Shown: piece after piece, positions 16,526 through 25,511 of the stretch
Layout: each line of letters begins with the position of its first letter
Numbering within the stretch: position 1 is the first letter of the stretch
Origin: Cellulomonas sp. KH9
GTDB lineage: Bacteria; Actinomycetota; Actinomycetes; Actinomycetales; Cellulomonadaceae
NCBI RefSeq assembly: GCF_900114185.1
Contig: NZ_FOSE01000001.1
Location: 108,485-172,484 of the forward strand
DNA length: 64,000 nucleotides
Direction of reading: 5' to 3'
Position numbers and translations under genes: made by a program
Notes under the pieces: model-generated
Told to the model about the DNA's origin: nothing
Seen by the model: the letters and a program-made list of their open reading frames with translations, nothing else
Database searches by the model: none

Positions 16526-17305
16526 CTACGACGCGTCGTGCAGCAGGTCCAGCACCGCGCGCAGCCGCCCGGCGTCCACCTGGCCGGGTGCGCTCGCGGT
16601 CCCCACGGCGCCGAACGTCATCGCCGACCCGAACACCCCGCCGGCCAGGCGCGTCACCAGGCCGAGCGCCCCCATCGCCACGGTCACGACGGGCCGGTCC
16701 GCGTCCCGCGCGAACTCCCGCGTGGCGGTGAGCAGGGCGAGGACGTCGTCGGGGTCGTGCGGCAGGACGGCGACCTTGCAGACGTCGGCGCCGACGTCCC
16801 GCTGCCGGCGCAGCAGGGCGACCAGGTCGGCCGCGGGCGGTGTGCGCACGAAGTCGTGGTGCGAGACGACCACGGCGAGCCCGGCGGCCTGCGCCCGCGC
16901 CACGAGGCGGGCCACCCCCGGTGTGGCGAGCTCGACGTCCACGGCGTCCGCACCGTCCGGCCCGGCGCCGGCGACCACGGCACCGACGACGGCGGCGTAC
17001 GCGGCGTCGTCCGCGGGCTGGGCCCCGCCCTCCCGGGCGGAGCGGAACGTGGCGAGCAGCGGCACCTCCGTCGGCAGCGCGGCCCGCACCGCCGCGACGG
17101 CCGCGCCCGCCCGGGCCGGCTCGGCCGCAGCACCCGTCAGGTGGTCCAGGCGCAGCTCGACGGCGTCCGCGACACCGGCCGGCAGGGCGCGTGCGGCGTC
17201 GACGGCGTCGTCGGGCGTCGCCGCCACCAGGGGCACGCACACGCTGGGGGTGCCCGCGCCCAGGGTCGTCCCGCGCAGGCGGAGCACCGCGTCGCTCGTC
17301 GTCAT
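16526..17305 (-). CDS. aroD: 3-dehydroquinate dehydratase, type I
   Basis: A 259-residue class I enzyme for the third shikimate step, dehydration of 3-dehydroquinate through a Schiff base. Conserved elements: VELRLDHL (substrate-binding Glu/Arg), LLATFRSAREGG, the catalytic His in VVVSHHDF, the Schiff-base Lys in DVCKVAVLP, and the late MGALGLVTRLAGGVFGSAMTF phosphate/carboxylate region. The first 15 residues contain the standard GTPSVCVPLVA opening. No other shikimate gene is in the window. Actinobacteria often use the unrelated type II enzyme, so this may be a second or catabolic copy. Confidence 0.9.
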   Translation of the reverse strand: MTTSDAVLRLRGTTLGAGTPSVCVPLVAATPDDAVDAARALPAGVADAVELRLDHLTGAAAEPARAGAAVAAVRAALPTEVPLLATFRSAREGGAQPADDAAYAAVVGAVVAGAGPDGADAVDVELATPGVARLVARAQAAGLAVVVSHHDFVRTPPAADLVALLRRQRDVGADVCKVAVLPHDPDDVLALLTATREFARDADRPVVTVAMGALGLVTRLAGGVFGSAMTFGAVGTASAPGQVDAGRLRAVLDLLHDAS

Positions 17306-17375
17306 GCGCTGATTGTCGCCGGTGGGCGGTGGGGGCGCCGCGTCCGTCCCCTGGTCGGGACGCGCGCCGGGACCG

Positions 17376-17936
17376 TCAGGTCGTCGGCTCGGCCGGGATC
17401 GTGGCCCAGACGTGCTTGCCGCCCGGGTCGGACCACCAGCCCACGCTGCTCGACAGGCGCCGCGCGATCTGCAGCCCGAACCCGCCCTCGCCGGGCTCGC
17501 GGCCCTGGGCCAGGAAGGGGGCGTGCGTGGTGTCGCAGTCGGACACGACGATCAGCACGGCGTGCCCGTCGATCGCCAGGCTGACCTGGGCGGGCGGGCG
17601 CCCGTGCGCGAGGGCGTTGGTCGCGAGCTCGGACGCCACGAGGACGACGTTGTCCGGCCCGGTGTCGTCGCCGCCGGCCGGGGGGGCGGACGCGGCGAGC
17701 TGCTCGCGCAGGTCACCGCGCATGGCCCGCAGCTCCGAGGCGCTGCGCAGCACCCAGCGGCGCACCGGCACGTACGTCTCCGGCGGGCGGGTGGCGGGCA
17801 GGGTCCGCCCGTGCGCGGGGTCGGTGAGGGCGTCGTCGGGCGGCAGGGCGGCCGGGGGTGCGTGCTCCGCGTCGAACCGGCTGCCGGCGGGGGGCGGCGG
17901 GGTGCCCGGCGACGTCAGCTGCTCGTCGTGGCTCAT
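17376..17936 (-). CDS. Anti-sigma-type ATP-binding protein (RsbW-like HATPase)
   Basis: A 186-residue protein. The first 60 residues are proline-rich and disordered. The remainder is a GHKL kinase fold, with N-box ELATNALAHG, G1-like VVSDCD and G2 GGFGLQIARRL. Such stand-alone ATPases act as serine kinases or anti-sigma factors in partner-switching systems and are widespread in actinobacteria. A PP2C-type phosphatase fused to a phytochrome lies about 5 kb away, a conceivable partner but not in the same operon. The ATG at 17936 follows GAGGAGAGGGGG. Confidence 0.82.
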   Translation of the reverse strand: MSHDEQLTSPGTPPPPAGSRFDAEHAPPAALPPDDALTDPAHGRTLPATRPPETYVPVRRWVLRSASELRAMRGDLREQLAASAPPAGGDDTGPDNVVLVASELATNALAHGRPPAQVSLAIDGHAVLIVVSDCDTTHAPFLAQGREPGEGGFGLQIARRLSSSVGWWSDPGGKHVWATIPAEPTT

Positions 17937-18319
17937 CGCCCGCACCCCCTCTCCTCGGTCCCGCCGGCGGCCGCGCGTCCGTCGGTGCGTGTCGTCCGCG
18001 CCCCGGTCCCCGGCCACGGTAGGCGCCCACGCCGGATCCCACCACTGAGGACCGCGGTGCGCCGGGGACGAGATGAACCGCCGTCCAGCCGTGCCCGCAC
18101 GGGCCACCGGGGCGTTGCCCGCGACCGGAGGGGCCGGGTCGGACGGGTCAGACCGTACCGCGCGGCGCGCAGACCGCGGGCGCACGGGTGCGCGGGGCGG
18201 TGTGGGTGGGTCTCGGTAGCGTCGGCGGCAGCGGGCGGGGACGCCCGGCGGGGCCCGTCCACGAGGCGCACGCGGTGGCCGGGGCCGACGGTGGCGTGCC
18301 GGACGAGAGGAGAGGTGCC

Positions 18320-19168
18320 GTGCGGTTCGGGTTCGTGGGCAGCTTCGGGACGGTCCAGCAGGTCGTCGACCTGGCGGTGGAGGTCGAGGAGCACGGCTGG
18401 GACGGGTTCTTCACGTGGGACGGCGTCGACGTCGACGGGATGGACGCGTGGGACCCGTGGGCGGTCCTCGCGGCGGCCGCGGTGCGCACGCACCGGGTGA
18501 CCCTCGGCGCCCTGGTGCACGCGCTGCCCCGGCGGCGGCCCTGGGTGGTCGCCAAGCAGGCGGTGACGGTCGACCACCTGTCCGGGGGGCGGCTGGTGCT
18601 GCCCGTCGGCCTCGGCGTGCCCACCGACGGTGCCGTGGCCGGCGTGAGCGGTGAGGCGCGGACCGTGCGGGAGCGCGCCGAACGGCTCGACGACGCCCTC
18701 GACGTGCTGGACCGGGCGTTCACCGGCGAGCGGTTCGACCTGGAGGGCCGGCACCTCACGGTGCACGGGCTGCGGCTGCGGCCCGTGCCGGTGCCCCGGC
18801 CGGACGGGCGCACGCGGATCCCGGTGTGGGTCGTCGCCGCCTACCCGTCGGACCGGTCGATGGCCCGGGCCGCACGGTGGGACGGGGTGGTGCCGCAGCA
18901 CCGCGGGGAGCGGGCGACGGCGGACCTCGAGCCGCAGGACGTCGCCGACGTCGTCGCGTGGCTGCGGGCGCACCGCCCGGCGGACGCCGGCCCGTTCGAG
19001 GTGGTCCTGCACGGTGCGCTGCCCGCCGACCGGGGCGCGGCGCGCGAGCGCGCGGCGGCGCTCGCCGAGGCCGGGGCGACCTGGTTCGTCGACGCGCTGT
19101 GGGACCCCGCCACGGCGACGCCGGAGGTGCTGCGCGACCGGGCCCGCCTCGGGCCTCCGGTGACGTGA
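18320..19168 (+). CDS. LLM-class (luciferase-like) flavin-dependent oxidoreductase
   Basis: A 282-residue TIM-barrel protein. It starts RFGFVGSFGTVQQVVDLAVE, has TLGALVHALPRRRPWVVAKQ and DHLSGGRLVLPVGLGVP, and ends with a catalytic-barrel helix. This is the F420/FMN-dependent luciferase-like monooxygenase fold. It is shorter than alkane monooxygenases and lacks a clear substrate signature. Start: GTG at 18320, 5 bases after GAGAGGAGAGG. Its stop lies 25 bases from the convergent acetyltransferase stop. The cofactor (F420 or FMN) cannot be decided here. Confidence 0.8.
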   Translation: MRFGFVGSFGTVQQVVDLAVEVEEHGWDGFFTWDGVDVDGMDAWDPWAVLAAAAVRTHRVTLGALVHALPRRRPWVVAKQAVTVDHLSGGRLVLPVGLGVPTDGAVAGVSGEARTVRERAERLDDALDVLDRAFTGERFDLEGRHLTVHGLRLRPVPVPRPDGRTRIPVWVVAAYPSDRSMARAARWDGVVPQHRGERATADLEPQDVADVVAWLRAHRPADAGPFEVVLHGALPADRGAARERAAALAEAGATWFVDALWDPATATPEVLRDRARLGPPVT

Positions 19169-19193
19169 CGTCGGCATGGGGACGCCGGTGCCG

Positions 19194-19859
19194 TCAGCGG
19201 CCGGGCGCGGCCGCCGGGCGGCTCATGGGGTAGATGTGCGGCCCGCGGGGCGCGAGCGGCACCGGCTGGTGCGCCTCGGTGTAGCCGCGGTCCGCGTAGT
19301 AGCCGACGTTCTCCTCGTTGGTCGTCTCCAGGTAGGAGCGCGCGCCGTGCGCGTCGACCTCGGCGAGGAACCGGCGCAGCAGGACGCTGCCGCGCCCGGC
19401 CCGCTGCAGATCGGGGCGCACGCCGAACGCCTCCACGTACCAGCTGTCCGCGGGGACGCCGCGGGACGTGAGGTCGCCGAACCGGATGATGCCCGGGCTG
19501 TGCTCGCGCGTGCGGGACGCGATGCGCAGGATCCGGCCCGCCTGCCGCGCCCAGCGCCCGACGCCCATGGGGTAGGTCCCCGGCGGGTACAGCGCGAGCA
19601 CGCCCGTGACCTCGCCGTCGAGCGTCGTGGCCAGCACCTGGCCGTGGCGCAGCCCGTCCGCCAGGGTCATGCGGTACACCTCGCGCAGCTCCCGCTCACG
19701 GCGCGCCGTGACGGGGAAGAGGTGCCGGTAGCCGGGGTCGTCCGCGAGGGCGGCCGCGAGGACGGCGGCGGCCTGCCTCCGGTCGCCCGGGGCGAGGGGG
19801 CCGACCGCGTCGGGCGGGTCGGCGCGCTGCGTCACGGGCGGGCGTCCCCCTGCGTCCAT
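19194..19859 (-). CDS. GNAT family acetyltransferase
   Basis: A 221-residue GNAT protein. RQAAAVLAAALADDPGYRHLFP is the N-terminal helix pair, WYVEAFGVRPDLQRAGRGSVLLRRFL is motif A with the acetyl-CoA-binding loop, and SYLETTNEENVGYYADRGY is motif B. The pattern resembles the small-molecule acetyltransferase group near puromycin-type and polyketide-cluster GNATs, but the substrate is unknown. The ATG at 19859 was chosen; a GTG at 19835 is also possible. It is divergent from the penicillin-binding protein gene, with a promoter gap of about 240 bases. Confidence 0.8.
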   Translation of the reverse strand: MDAGGRPPVTQRADPPDAVGPLAPGDRRQAAAVLAAALADDPGYRHLFPVTARRERELREVYRMTLADGLRHGQVLATTLDGEVTGVLALYPPGTYPMGVGRWARQAGRILRIASRTREHSPGIIRFGDLTSRGVPADSWYVEAFGVRPDLQRAGRGSVLLRRFLAEVDAHGARSYLETTNEENVGYYADRGYTEAHQPVPLAPRGPHIYPMSRPAAAPGR

Positions 19860-20099
19860 AGGGGCATCGTGTCTCGGACGTGCGTCCAGGTGCAACCGGA
19901 ACGTCACGGCGCGTCCGGTTCGTCGCCGCCGTCGCAACCGGAGGTGGGGAGGACGGGTGAAGATGCCCCCCGAACCCGCACGCGGCACGGCACCGGGATG
20001 ACAGGCTCGGAGGGCCCCCGTCCGGCCCGCCACGACGTCGTGCGCGGGGACGGCGCCGCACCCGTCGGCGCCCGCGCGGGGACGACGAGGAGGACGAGG

Positions 20100-22121
20100 G
20101 TGCGAGCCGCACGAACGACCGGCCGGGACGCCGCCCGACGCTGGGCCACCGCGGTGCTGGTCGCCGCCTCGACGACGGCCGGGCTCGCCGCCTGCAGCCC
20201 GAGCGTCCCGGACGCCCGCCCCGCGGCCGATGCCCTGGCGGACGCGCTCGGCTCGGGCGACTTCGGTGCGGTCCCGCTGACCGGTGACTCGCCGGCACCC
20301 GACGAGATCGCGGCGACCCGCGCGGCCGTGGTCGAGGGGCTCGGGGAGTCGACCGCGACCGCCACGGTCCAGGAGGTCACCGTCGCGCAGGACGAGCAGA
20401 GCGCCACCGCGCGGCTCGCCGTGGCCTGGGACCTGCCGTGGACCGACCAGGACTGGTCGTACGAGGTGACGGCCCGGCTCGAGCGCGTCGAGGACGACGC
20501 GGAGCAGCCGTGGCGCGCGGCCTGGCAGCTGCCGCTGCTGGGCCCCGACCTGACGGAGGGGGAGCGGCTGACCGTGTCCCGGCAGTCGGCGGCGCGGGGC
20601 CCGGTGCTCGGCCAGGGCGACGCCGCGATCGTCGTGGACCGCCCGGTGCGACGCATCGGCATCGACCGCACGCGCGTCGCCGAGGGGGACGTCGACGCGG
20701 CCGCGCGCGCTCTGGCCGGGGCGCTCGGGACGGACGCGGACGCGTACGCCGCGCGCGCCGTGGCGGCGGGGCCCAAGGCGTTCGTCGAGGCGATCGTCGT
20801 GCGCGAGGAGGACCCGTCGTACGACCTGGCGGCCCTGGGTGCGCTGCCCGGTGTCACGCTCGTCGCCGACGAGATCCCGCTGGCACCGACCCGGGCCTTC
20901 GCGCGGCCCGTCCTCGGTACGGTCGGCGAGGCGACCGCCGAGATCATCGAGGCCTCCGAGGGGGCCGTCGCGGCGGGTGACCAGGCCGGCCTCTCGGGGC
21001 TGCAGCGCCAGTACGACGACCACCTGCGCGGCACCCCCGGGGTGACCCTGCGCGCCGTCGCGCAGGACGGCGGCGCGGAGCGGCTGCTGCTGGACGTGCC
21101 GCCGGTGCCCGGCGAGCCGCTGCGCACGACGCTCGACCTCGACCTGCAGACGCGTGCCGAGGGGCTGCTCGCCGGGATCGAGCCCGCGGCGGCGATCGTC
21201 GCACTGCGGCCGTCCACCGGTGAGGTGCTGGCCGCCGCGAGCGGGCCGGGCGGCGAGGGGCTGTCGACGGCGACCGTCGGGCAGTACGCACCCGGCTCGA
21301 CCTTCAAGGTCGTCAGCGCGCTGGCGTACCTGCGGGGCGGGCTCACGCCCGACTCCACGGTGAGCTGCCCGCCGACCGTCACCGTCGACGGTCGCACGTT
21401 CCAGAACTTCCCCGGCTACCCGGCGTCGGCGCTCGGTGACGTGCCGCTGCGCACGGCCTTCGCCAACTCCTGCAACACCGCGATGATCGGGTTGCGGGAC
21501 ATGGCGGACCAGGGCGAGCTGCTGGCCGCCGCCCGCTCGCTGGGCCTCGAGCCGGCCGCCGAGCTGGGGTTCCCGGCGTTCCTGGGGACCGTGCCGGACG
21601 AGGCGTCGGCCACGGCGCACGCCGCGTCGGTCATCGGCCAGGGCCAGGTGCTGACCTCACCGCTGGGCATGGCGACCGTGGCCGCCTCGGTGGGAGCCGG
21701 CCGCACGGTCGTGCCGCACCTCGTGGTCCCGGACGCGGACGCCGCGCAGGCCGGCACCCGGGCCGGTGACGCCGAGGGCGGGCCGGCGGACGGCGCCGCG
21801 GCGGACGACGGCGACGCGTCCGCCGAGCCGCAGGACGACCTGCCGGCCGCCACGCCCCTGACCGGTGACGAGGCGTCGGCGCTCCAGGCGATGATGCGGG
21901 CCGTCGTCACCGAGGGCGGGGCGGGCCTGCTGGCCGACGTGCCCGGCGACCCGGTGCTGGCCAAGACGGGCACCGCGCAGTTCGGGCAGGACGCGGACCT
22001 GCGCAACCACGCCTGGATCATCGCCGTGCACGGCGACCTGGCCGTCGCGGTGTTCGTGTCCGAGGGGGACTACGGTTCGACGACGGCCGGTCCGCTGCTG
22101 CGCGCGTTCCTGGCCGGATGA
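20100..22121 (+). CDS. Lipoprotein class B penicillin-binding protein (MecA_N-like)
   Basis: A 673-residue transpeptidase that crosslinks peptidoglycan. The N-terminus has a signal sequence with lipobox LAAC (lipidated Cys32). Next come an NTF2-like MecA_N domain (about 38-150), a PBP-dimer domain, and the transpeptidase domain: SxxK at Ser400 in APGSTFKVV, SCN at 457-459, and KTGT from Lys622. An acidic Ala/Asp/Gly-rich insertion (about residues 550-590) interrupts the domain before KTG. Class B enzymes of this sort often have low beta-lactam affinity. Start: GTG at 20100 behind GAGGAGGACGAGG. Confidence 0.9.
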   Translation: MRAARTTGRDAARRWATAVLVAASTTAGLAACSPSVPDARPAADALADALGSGDFGAVPLTGDSPAPDEIAATRAAVVEGLGESTATATVQEVTVAQDEQSATARLAVAWDLPWTDQDWSYEVTARLERVEDDAEQPWRAAWQLPLLGPDLTEGERLTVSRQSAARGPVLGQGDAAIVVDRPVRRIGIDRTRVAEGDVDAAARALAGALGTDADAYAARAVAAGPKAFVEAIVVREEDPSYDLAALGALPGVTLVADEIPLAPTRAFARPVLGTVGEATAEIIEASEGAVAAGDQAGLSGLQRQYDDHLRGTPGVTLRAVAQDGGAERLLLDVPPVPGEPLRTTLDLDLQTRAEGLLAGIEPAAAIVALRPSTGEVLAAASGPGGEGLSTATVGQYAPGSTFKVVSALAYLRGGLTPDSTVSCPPTVTVDGRTFQNFPGYPASALGDVPLRTAFANSCNTAMIGLRDMADQGELLAAARSLGLEPAAELGFPAFLGTVPDEASATAHAASVIGQGQVLTSPLGMATVAASVGAGRTVVPHLVVPDADAAQAGTRAGDAEGGPADGAAADDGDASAEPQDDLPAATPLTGDEASALQAMMRAVVTEGGAGLLADVPGDPVLAKTGTAQFGQDADLRNHAWIIAVHGDLAVAVFVSEGDYGSTTAGPLLRAFLAG

Positions 22122-22165
22122 CGGCCGGGGTCCGCCCCCCGGGGACGCCGACGTCGGGAGGGACG

Positions 22166-23143
22166 ATGACCGCACGCCACGTGCCGGGGGAGCCGGGCTG
22201 GTTGCGCCCGCTGCCGGGGACCGCGCTGACCGTGAGCGCCCTCGCCCTCGGTGGGGGACCGCTGGGCAGCATGCCGCAGCTCTTCGGGCAGGAGGTCTCC
22301 CCGGAGCGCGGCATCGACACGGTGCGGGCCGCGCTGCACAGCGACGTCCGGTTCATCGACACGTCCAACGGCTACTCGGACGGTGAGAGTGAGCGTCGCA
22401 TCGGTGCCGCGCTGACCGCGGCCGGCGGGCTCCCGGCCGGCTACGCGGTCGCGACCAAGGTCGACCCGGACGGTGCCGACTACTCGGGCGAGCGCGTGCG
22501 CCGGTCGGTCGAGGAGTCGCGCTCCCGGCTGGGCCTGGACCACCTGCCGCTCGTGCACCTGCACGACCCGGAGTTCCACGAGTTCGACGACCTGACGGGT
22601 CCGGACGGCGCCGTCGAGGCCCTCGTCGAGCTGCGCGAGTCCGGGGTGGTCGGGGCGATCGGCCTGGCGGGCGGGCGGGTGCAGGAGATGGCGCGCTACC
22701 TGGCGCTCGGGGTGTTCGACGTGCTGCTCGTGCACAACCGCTGGACCCTGGTGGACCGGTCCGCCGGTCCGGTCGTCGCCGAGGCCCGGGCGCAGGGCAT
22801 GGGGGTGCTGAACGCGGCGGTGTACGGCGGCGGGATCCTCGCCCACCAGCAGGGCGGGCCCACCACCTACGGCTACCGCCCCGCCCCGCCGCAGGTGCTC
22901 GACGCGGTGGACGCGATGCGGCGTACGTGCGCGCGGCACGGCACCGACCTGGGCACCGCCGCCCTGCAGTTCTCCCTGCGCGACGAGCGCTTCGCCTCGA
23001 CGATCGTGGGCATGTCACGCCCGGAGCGGGTCGCCCAGACCCTGGCCGCGGCGGCCGTGCCCCTGCCGGACGACCTGTTCGAGGAGCTGGAGACGCTCGT
23101 GCCGCCGGCGGCGACCTGGCTCGACGCCCCCTTCGACAGCTGA
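22166..23143 (+). CDS. Aldo/keto reductase (D-threo-aldose dehydrogenase-like)
   Basis: A 325-residue (beta/alpha)8-barrel oxidoreductase. FIDTSNGYSDGESERRIG holds the catalytic Asp and Tyr, VATKVDPDG the Lys, and LPLVHLHDPEFHEFD the His-bearing segment. The overall pattern is that of the L-fucose/D-threo-aldose 1-dehydrogenase branch rather than the general AKR branch. It uses NAD(P)H. The ATG at 22166 follows GGGAGGGACG and was preferred over an in-frame start that overlaps the penicillin-binding protein stop. It may be cotranscribed with that gene, although no functional link is clear. Confidence 0.85.
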   Translation: MTARHVPGEPGWLRPLPGTALTVSALALGGGPLGSMPQLFGQEVSPERGIDTVRAALHSDVRFIDTSNGYSDGESERRIGAALTAAGGLPAGYAVATKVDPDGADYSGERVRRSVEESRSRLGLDHLPLVHLHDPEFHEFDDLTGPDGAVEALVELRESGVVGAIGLAGGRVQEMARYLALGVFDVLLVHNRWTLVDRSAGPVVAEARAQGMGVLNAAVYGGGILAHQQGGPTTYGYRPAPPQVLDAVDAMRRTCARHGTDLGTAALQFSLRDERFASTIVGMSRPERVAQTLAAAAVPLPDDLFEELETLVPPAATWLDAPFDS

Positions 23144-23213
23144 CGCCCCCGCATCCATTACCGTTTCAGGGCAAGGTCGGGGCGTGCGCCCCCGCCGCGG
23201 GGACGGAGCGAGG

Positions 23214-25511
23214 ATGACCGACCAGGGACCTGGGCCAGGACCCCTGACCTCCGCGGGGGACGTGCTCGCGGACCTCGACGCCTGCGCCGAGGAGCCGATC
23301 CGGATCCCCGGCTCGGTGCAGCCGCACGGGGTGCTGCTCGCCGTCTCGGAGCCGGACCTGGTGGTCCGGCACGTGTCCGCCAACGTCGCGGACCTCACGG
23401 GGCTCGCGGTCGACGAGGTCGTCGGCGCGCCGCTGGGTGACGTGCTGGGTGCGGCGGCCGAGCGGGCGGTGCGGGTGCACGTGCGCACGTTCGGCGACCT
23501 GCGCGCGCGCAACCCGGTGTCCGTCGACGTGGCCGGACCGCACGGCCCGGTCACGGCCGACGCGATCCTGCACCGCATCGCCGTCGGTGGGCGCACGCTG
23601 CTCGTGGTCGAGCTGGAGACGGCCACCGGGCCGCGTCCCTTCTCGTTCCCCAACACGTACCAGGCCATCCGCTCCGCCCTCGAGAAGCTCAACGGTGCCG
23701 GCACCCTGGACGAGCTGTACGACGTCGCCGCGCAGGAGGTCCGCGCGCTGACCGGGTTCGACCGCGTGATGGTGTACCGGTTCGACGAGGACCACAACGG
23801 TGAGGTCGTCGCCGAGGCGCGCCGGGCGGACCTCAACGCGTTCCTCGGTCTGCACTACCCGGCGTCCGACATCCCGCCGCAGGCCCGCGCGCTGTACGAG
23901 ACCAACTGGATCCGGCTCATCGCCGACGTCGGGTACCGCCCGGCGCCGATCGTGCCCGCGTGGGACCCCGCGTCGGGCGAGCCGCTGGACCTGACGCACG
24001 CGGTGCTGCGCAGCGTCTCGCCGGTGCACGTCGAGTACCTGACGAACATGGGCGTGCGGGCGTCGATGTCGATCTCGCTGCTGCGCGAGGGGCGCCTGTG
24101 GGGCCTCGTCGCCTGCCACCACTACGCCGGTCCGCACGTGGTGCCGTTCGGTGTGCGGGCGGCGGCGGAGTTCCTCGGGTCGGCCCTGTCGCTGCGGCTG
24201 ATCGCCCGCGCGGAGGACCGCGAGCTGGAGCGGGAGCTCGCCGCCCAGGGGGCGATGACCCGCGTGCTGGGGCTCGTGCGCGACCCCGACCACGGGCTGG
24301 CGGAGGCCCTCGCCGGTGACGACGGCCTGCTGACGGTCGTGCCCGCCCACGGCCTGGTCGTCGTCGCGGACGGGACCACCGCCACGGCCGGCGACGTCGC
24401 CGTCGACGTGCCGGCCCTGCGCGCGTGGGTGCTCGCGCAGCCGGATCCGGTGACGGTGCGCACGCACCTCGGCACCACGGACCCGGAGCTGGCGGACGTG
24501 CTGCCGGACGTCGCCGGTGTGCTGGCGGTCCGGCTGCCCGACGACCAGGTGATCGTCTGGCTGCGGTACGAGCAGGTGCGGGACATCTACTGGGGCGGCG
24601 ACCCGCACAACAAGGCGATCGCGCACCGCGAGGGCGACGCGGTGCGGCTGAGCCCGCGCAAGTCGTTCGACCAGTGGCGCGAGGTGGTGCGCGGTCGCAG
24701 CGAGCCGTGGGCACCGGAGCACGTGCGGGCGGTGCAGGACCTGCGCAGCGGGCTGCTCGAGGTGATCATCACGCGCAACCGGTGGCAGATGGCCGCGGCG
24801 CACGCCGTCCAGCTGTCCCTGCTGCCGCGGCGACTGCCCGAGCTGCCCGGCTGGAACCTGCAGGCACGCTACGTCCCGGCGGCCGGGGGGCGCGTCGGCG
24901 GCGACTGGTACGACGCGCTGGAGCTGCCGGACGGCCGGTTCGTCGTCGTCGTCGGGGACGTGGCCGGCCACGGGCTGGGCGCGGCCGCCGCGATGGGACA
25001 GCTGCGCAACGCCCTGCGGGCCTACCTCATGCGGGGGGCGGAGGTCGGCGAGGCGCTCGTCGACCTCGACGAGCTGGCGCGTCGCACGATGCCGGACGAC
25101 ATGGCGACGGTCGTCGTCGTGGTGGTCGACCCGGCGACGGGGGAGGCGCACGTGGCTGCCGCCGGGCACCCGCGGCCGCTGGCCCTGAGTGCCGACGGGG
25201 ACGCGGCGCTGATGGCGCTGCGGCTGGACCGGCCCATCGGGGTCGGCTCGGGTGAGCCTCCCGTGCAGTCTCTGCACATCGAGCCGGGCGGTGGGCTGGT
25301 CCTGTACAGCGACGGTCTGGTCGACTCGCGGTCGACCGCCCTGGCCGACGGCATCGACCGGCTGGTCCGCCGCTTCGACCGCCCCGACCCGACGGTCCCG
25401 GTCGACATCGACGAGGTCGTGGCCGCGTGCTCCGACCCTGACTCCAAGGACGACATGACGCTGCTGCTGCTGTGCCGGGACGCCGACCTGCCGCCGGGGG
25501 CCCGCCCGTGA
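23214..25511 (+). CDS. Bacteriophytochrome fused to a PP2C (SpoIIE) phosphatase
   Basis: A 765-residue red/far-red photoreceptor. A PAS domain (about 17-130) contains CAEEPIRIPGSVQPHG, with Cys24 at the usual biliverdin attachment site. The GAF domain (about 146-320) has YPASDIP and the chromophore His in ACHHY. A PHY domain (about 330-510) carries the tongue motif PRKSF. The output is not a histidine kinase but a SpoIIE-type PP2C Ser/Thr phosphatase (about 535-760) with GDWYD, GDVAGHG, SDGLVDSR and a late DD metal site. It likely dephosphorylates an anti-sigma antagonist in response to light. No heme oxygenase gene for biliverdin is in the window. Confidence 0.93.
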   Translation: MTDQGPGPGPLTSAGDVLADLDACAEEPIRIPGSVQPHGVLLAVSEPDLVVRHVSANVADLTGLAVDEVVGAPLGDVLGAAAERAVRVHVRTFGDLRARNPVSVDVAGPHGPVTADAILHRIAVGGRTLLVVELETATGPRPFSFPNTYQAIRSALEKLNGAGTLDELYDVAAQEVRALTGFDRVMVYRFDEDHNGEVVAEARRADLNAFLGLHYPASDIPPQARALYETNWIRLIADVGYRPAPIVPAWDPASGEPLDLTHAVLRSVSPVHVEYLTNMGVRASMSISLLREGRLWGLVACHHYAGPHVVPFGVRAAAEFLGSALSLRLIARAEDRELERELAAQGAMTRVLGLVRDPDHGLAEALAGDDGLLTVVPAHGLVVVADGTTATAGDVAVDVPALRAWVLAQPDPVTVRTHLGTTDPELADVLPDVAGVLAVRLPDDQVIVWLRYEQVRDIYWGGDPHNKAIAHREGDAVRLSPRKSFDQWREVVRGRSEPWAPEHVRAVQDLRSGLLEVIITRNRWQMAAAHAVQLSLLPRRLPELPGWNLQARYVPAAGGRVGGDWYDALELPDGRFVVVVGDVAGHGLGAAAAMGQLRNALRAYLMRGAEVGEALVDLDELARRTMPDDMATVVVVVVDPATGEAHVAAAGHPRPLALSADGDAALMALRLDRPIGVGSGEPPVQSLHIEPGGGLVLYSDGLVDSRSTALADGIDRLVRRFDRPDPTVPVDIDEVVAACSDPDSKDDMTLLLLCRDADLPPGARP

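Noticed and set aside
19194..21620. Minus-strand frame of about 808 codons
   Set aside because: Only its last 221 codons (the GNAT acetyltransferase) show family motifs. The rest is antisense to the penicillin-binding protein gene.
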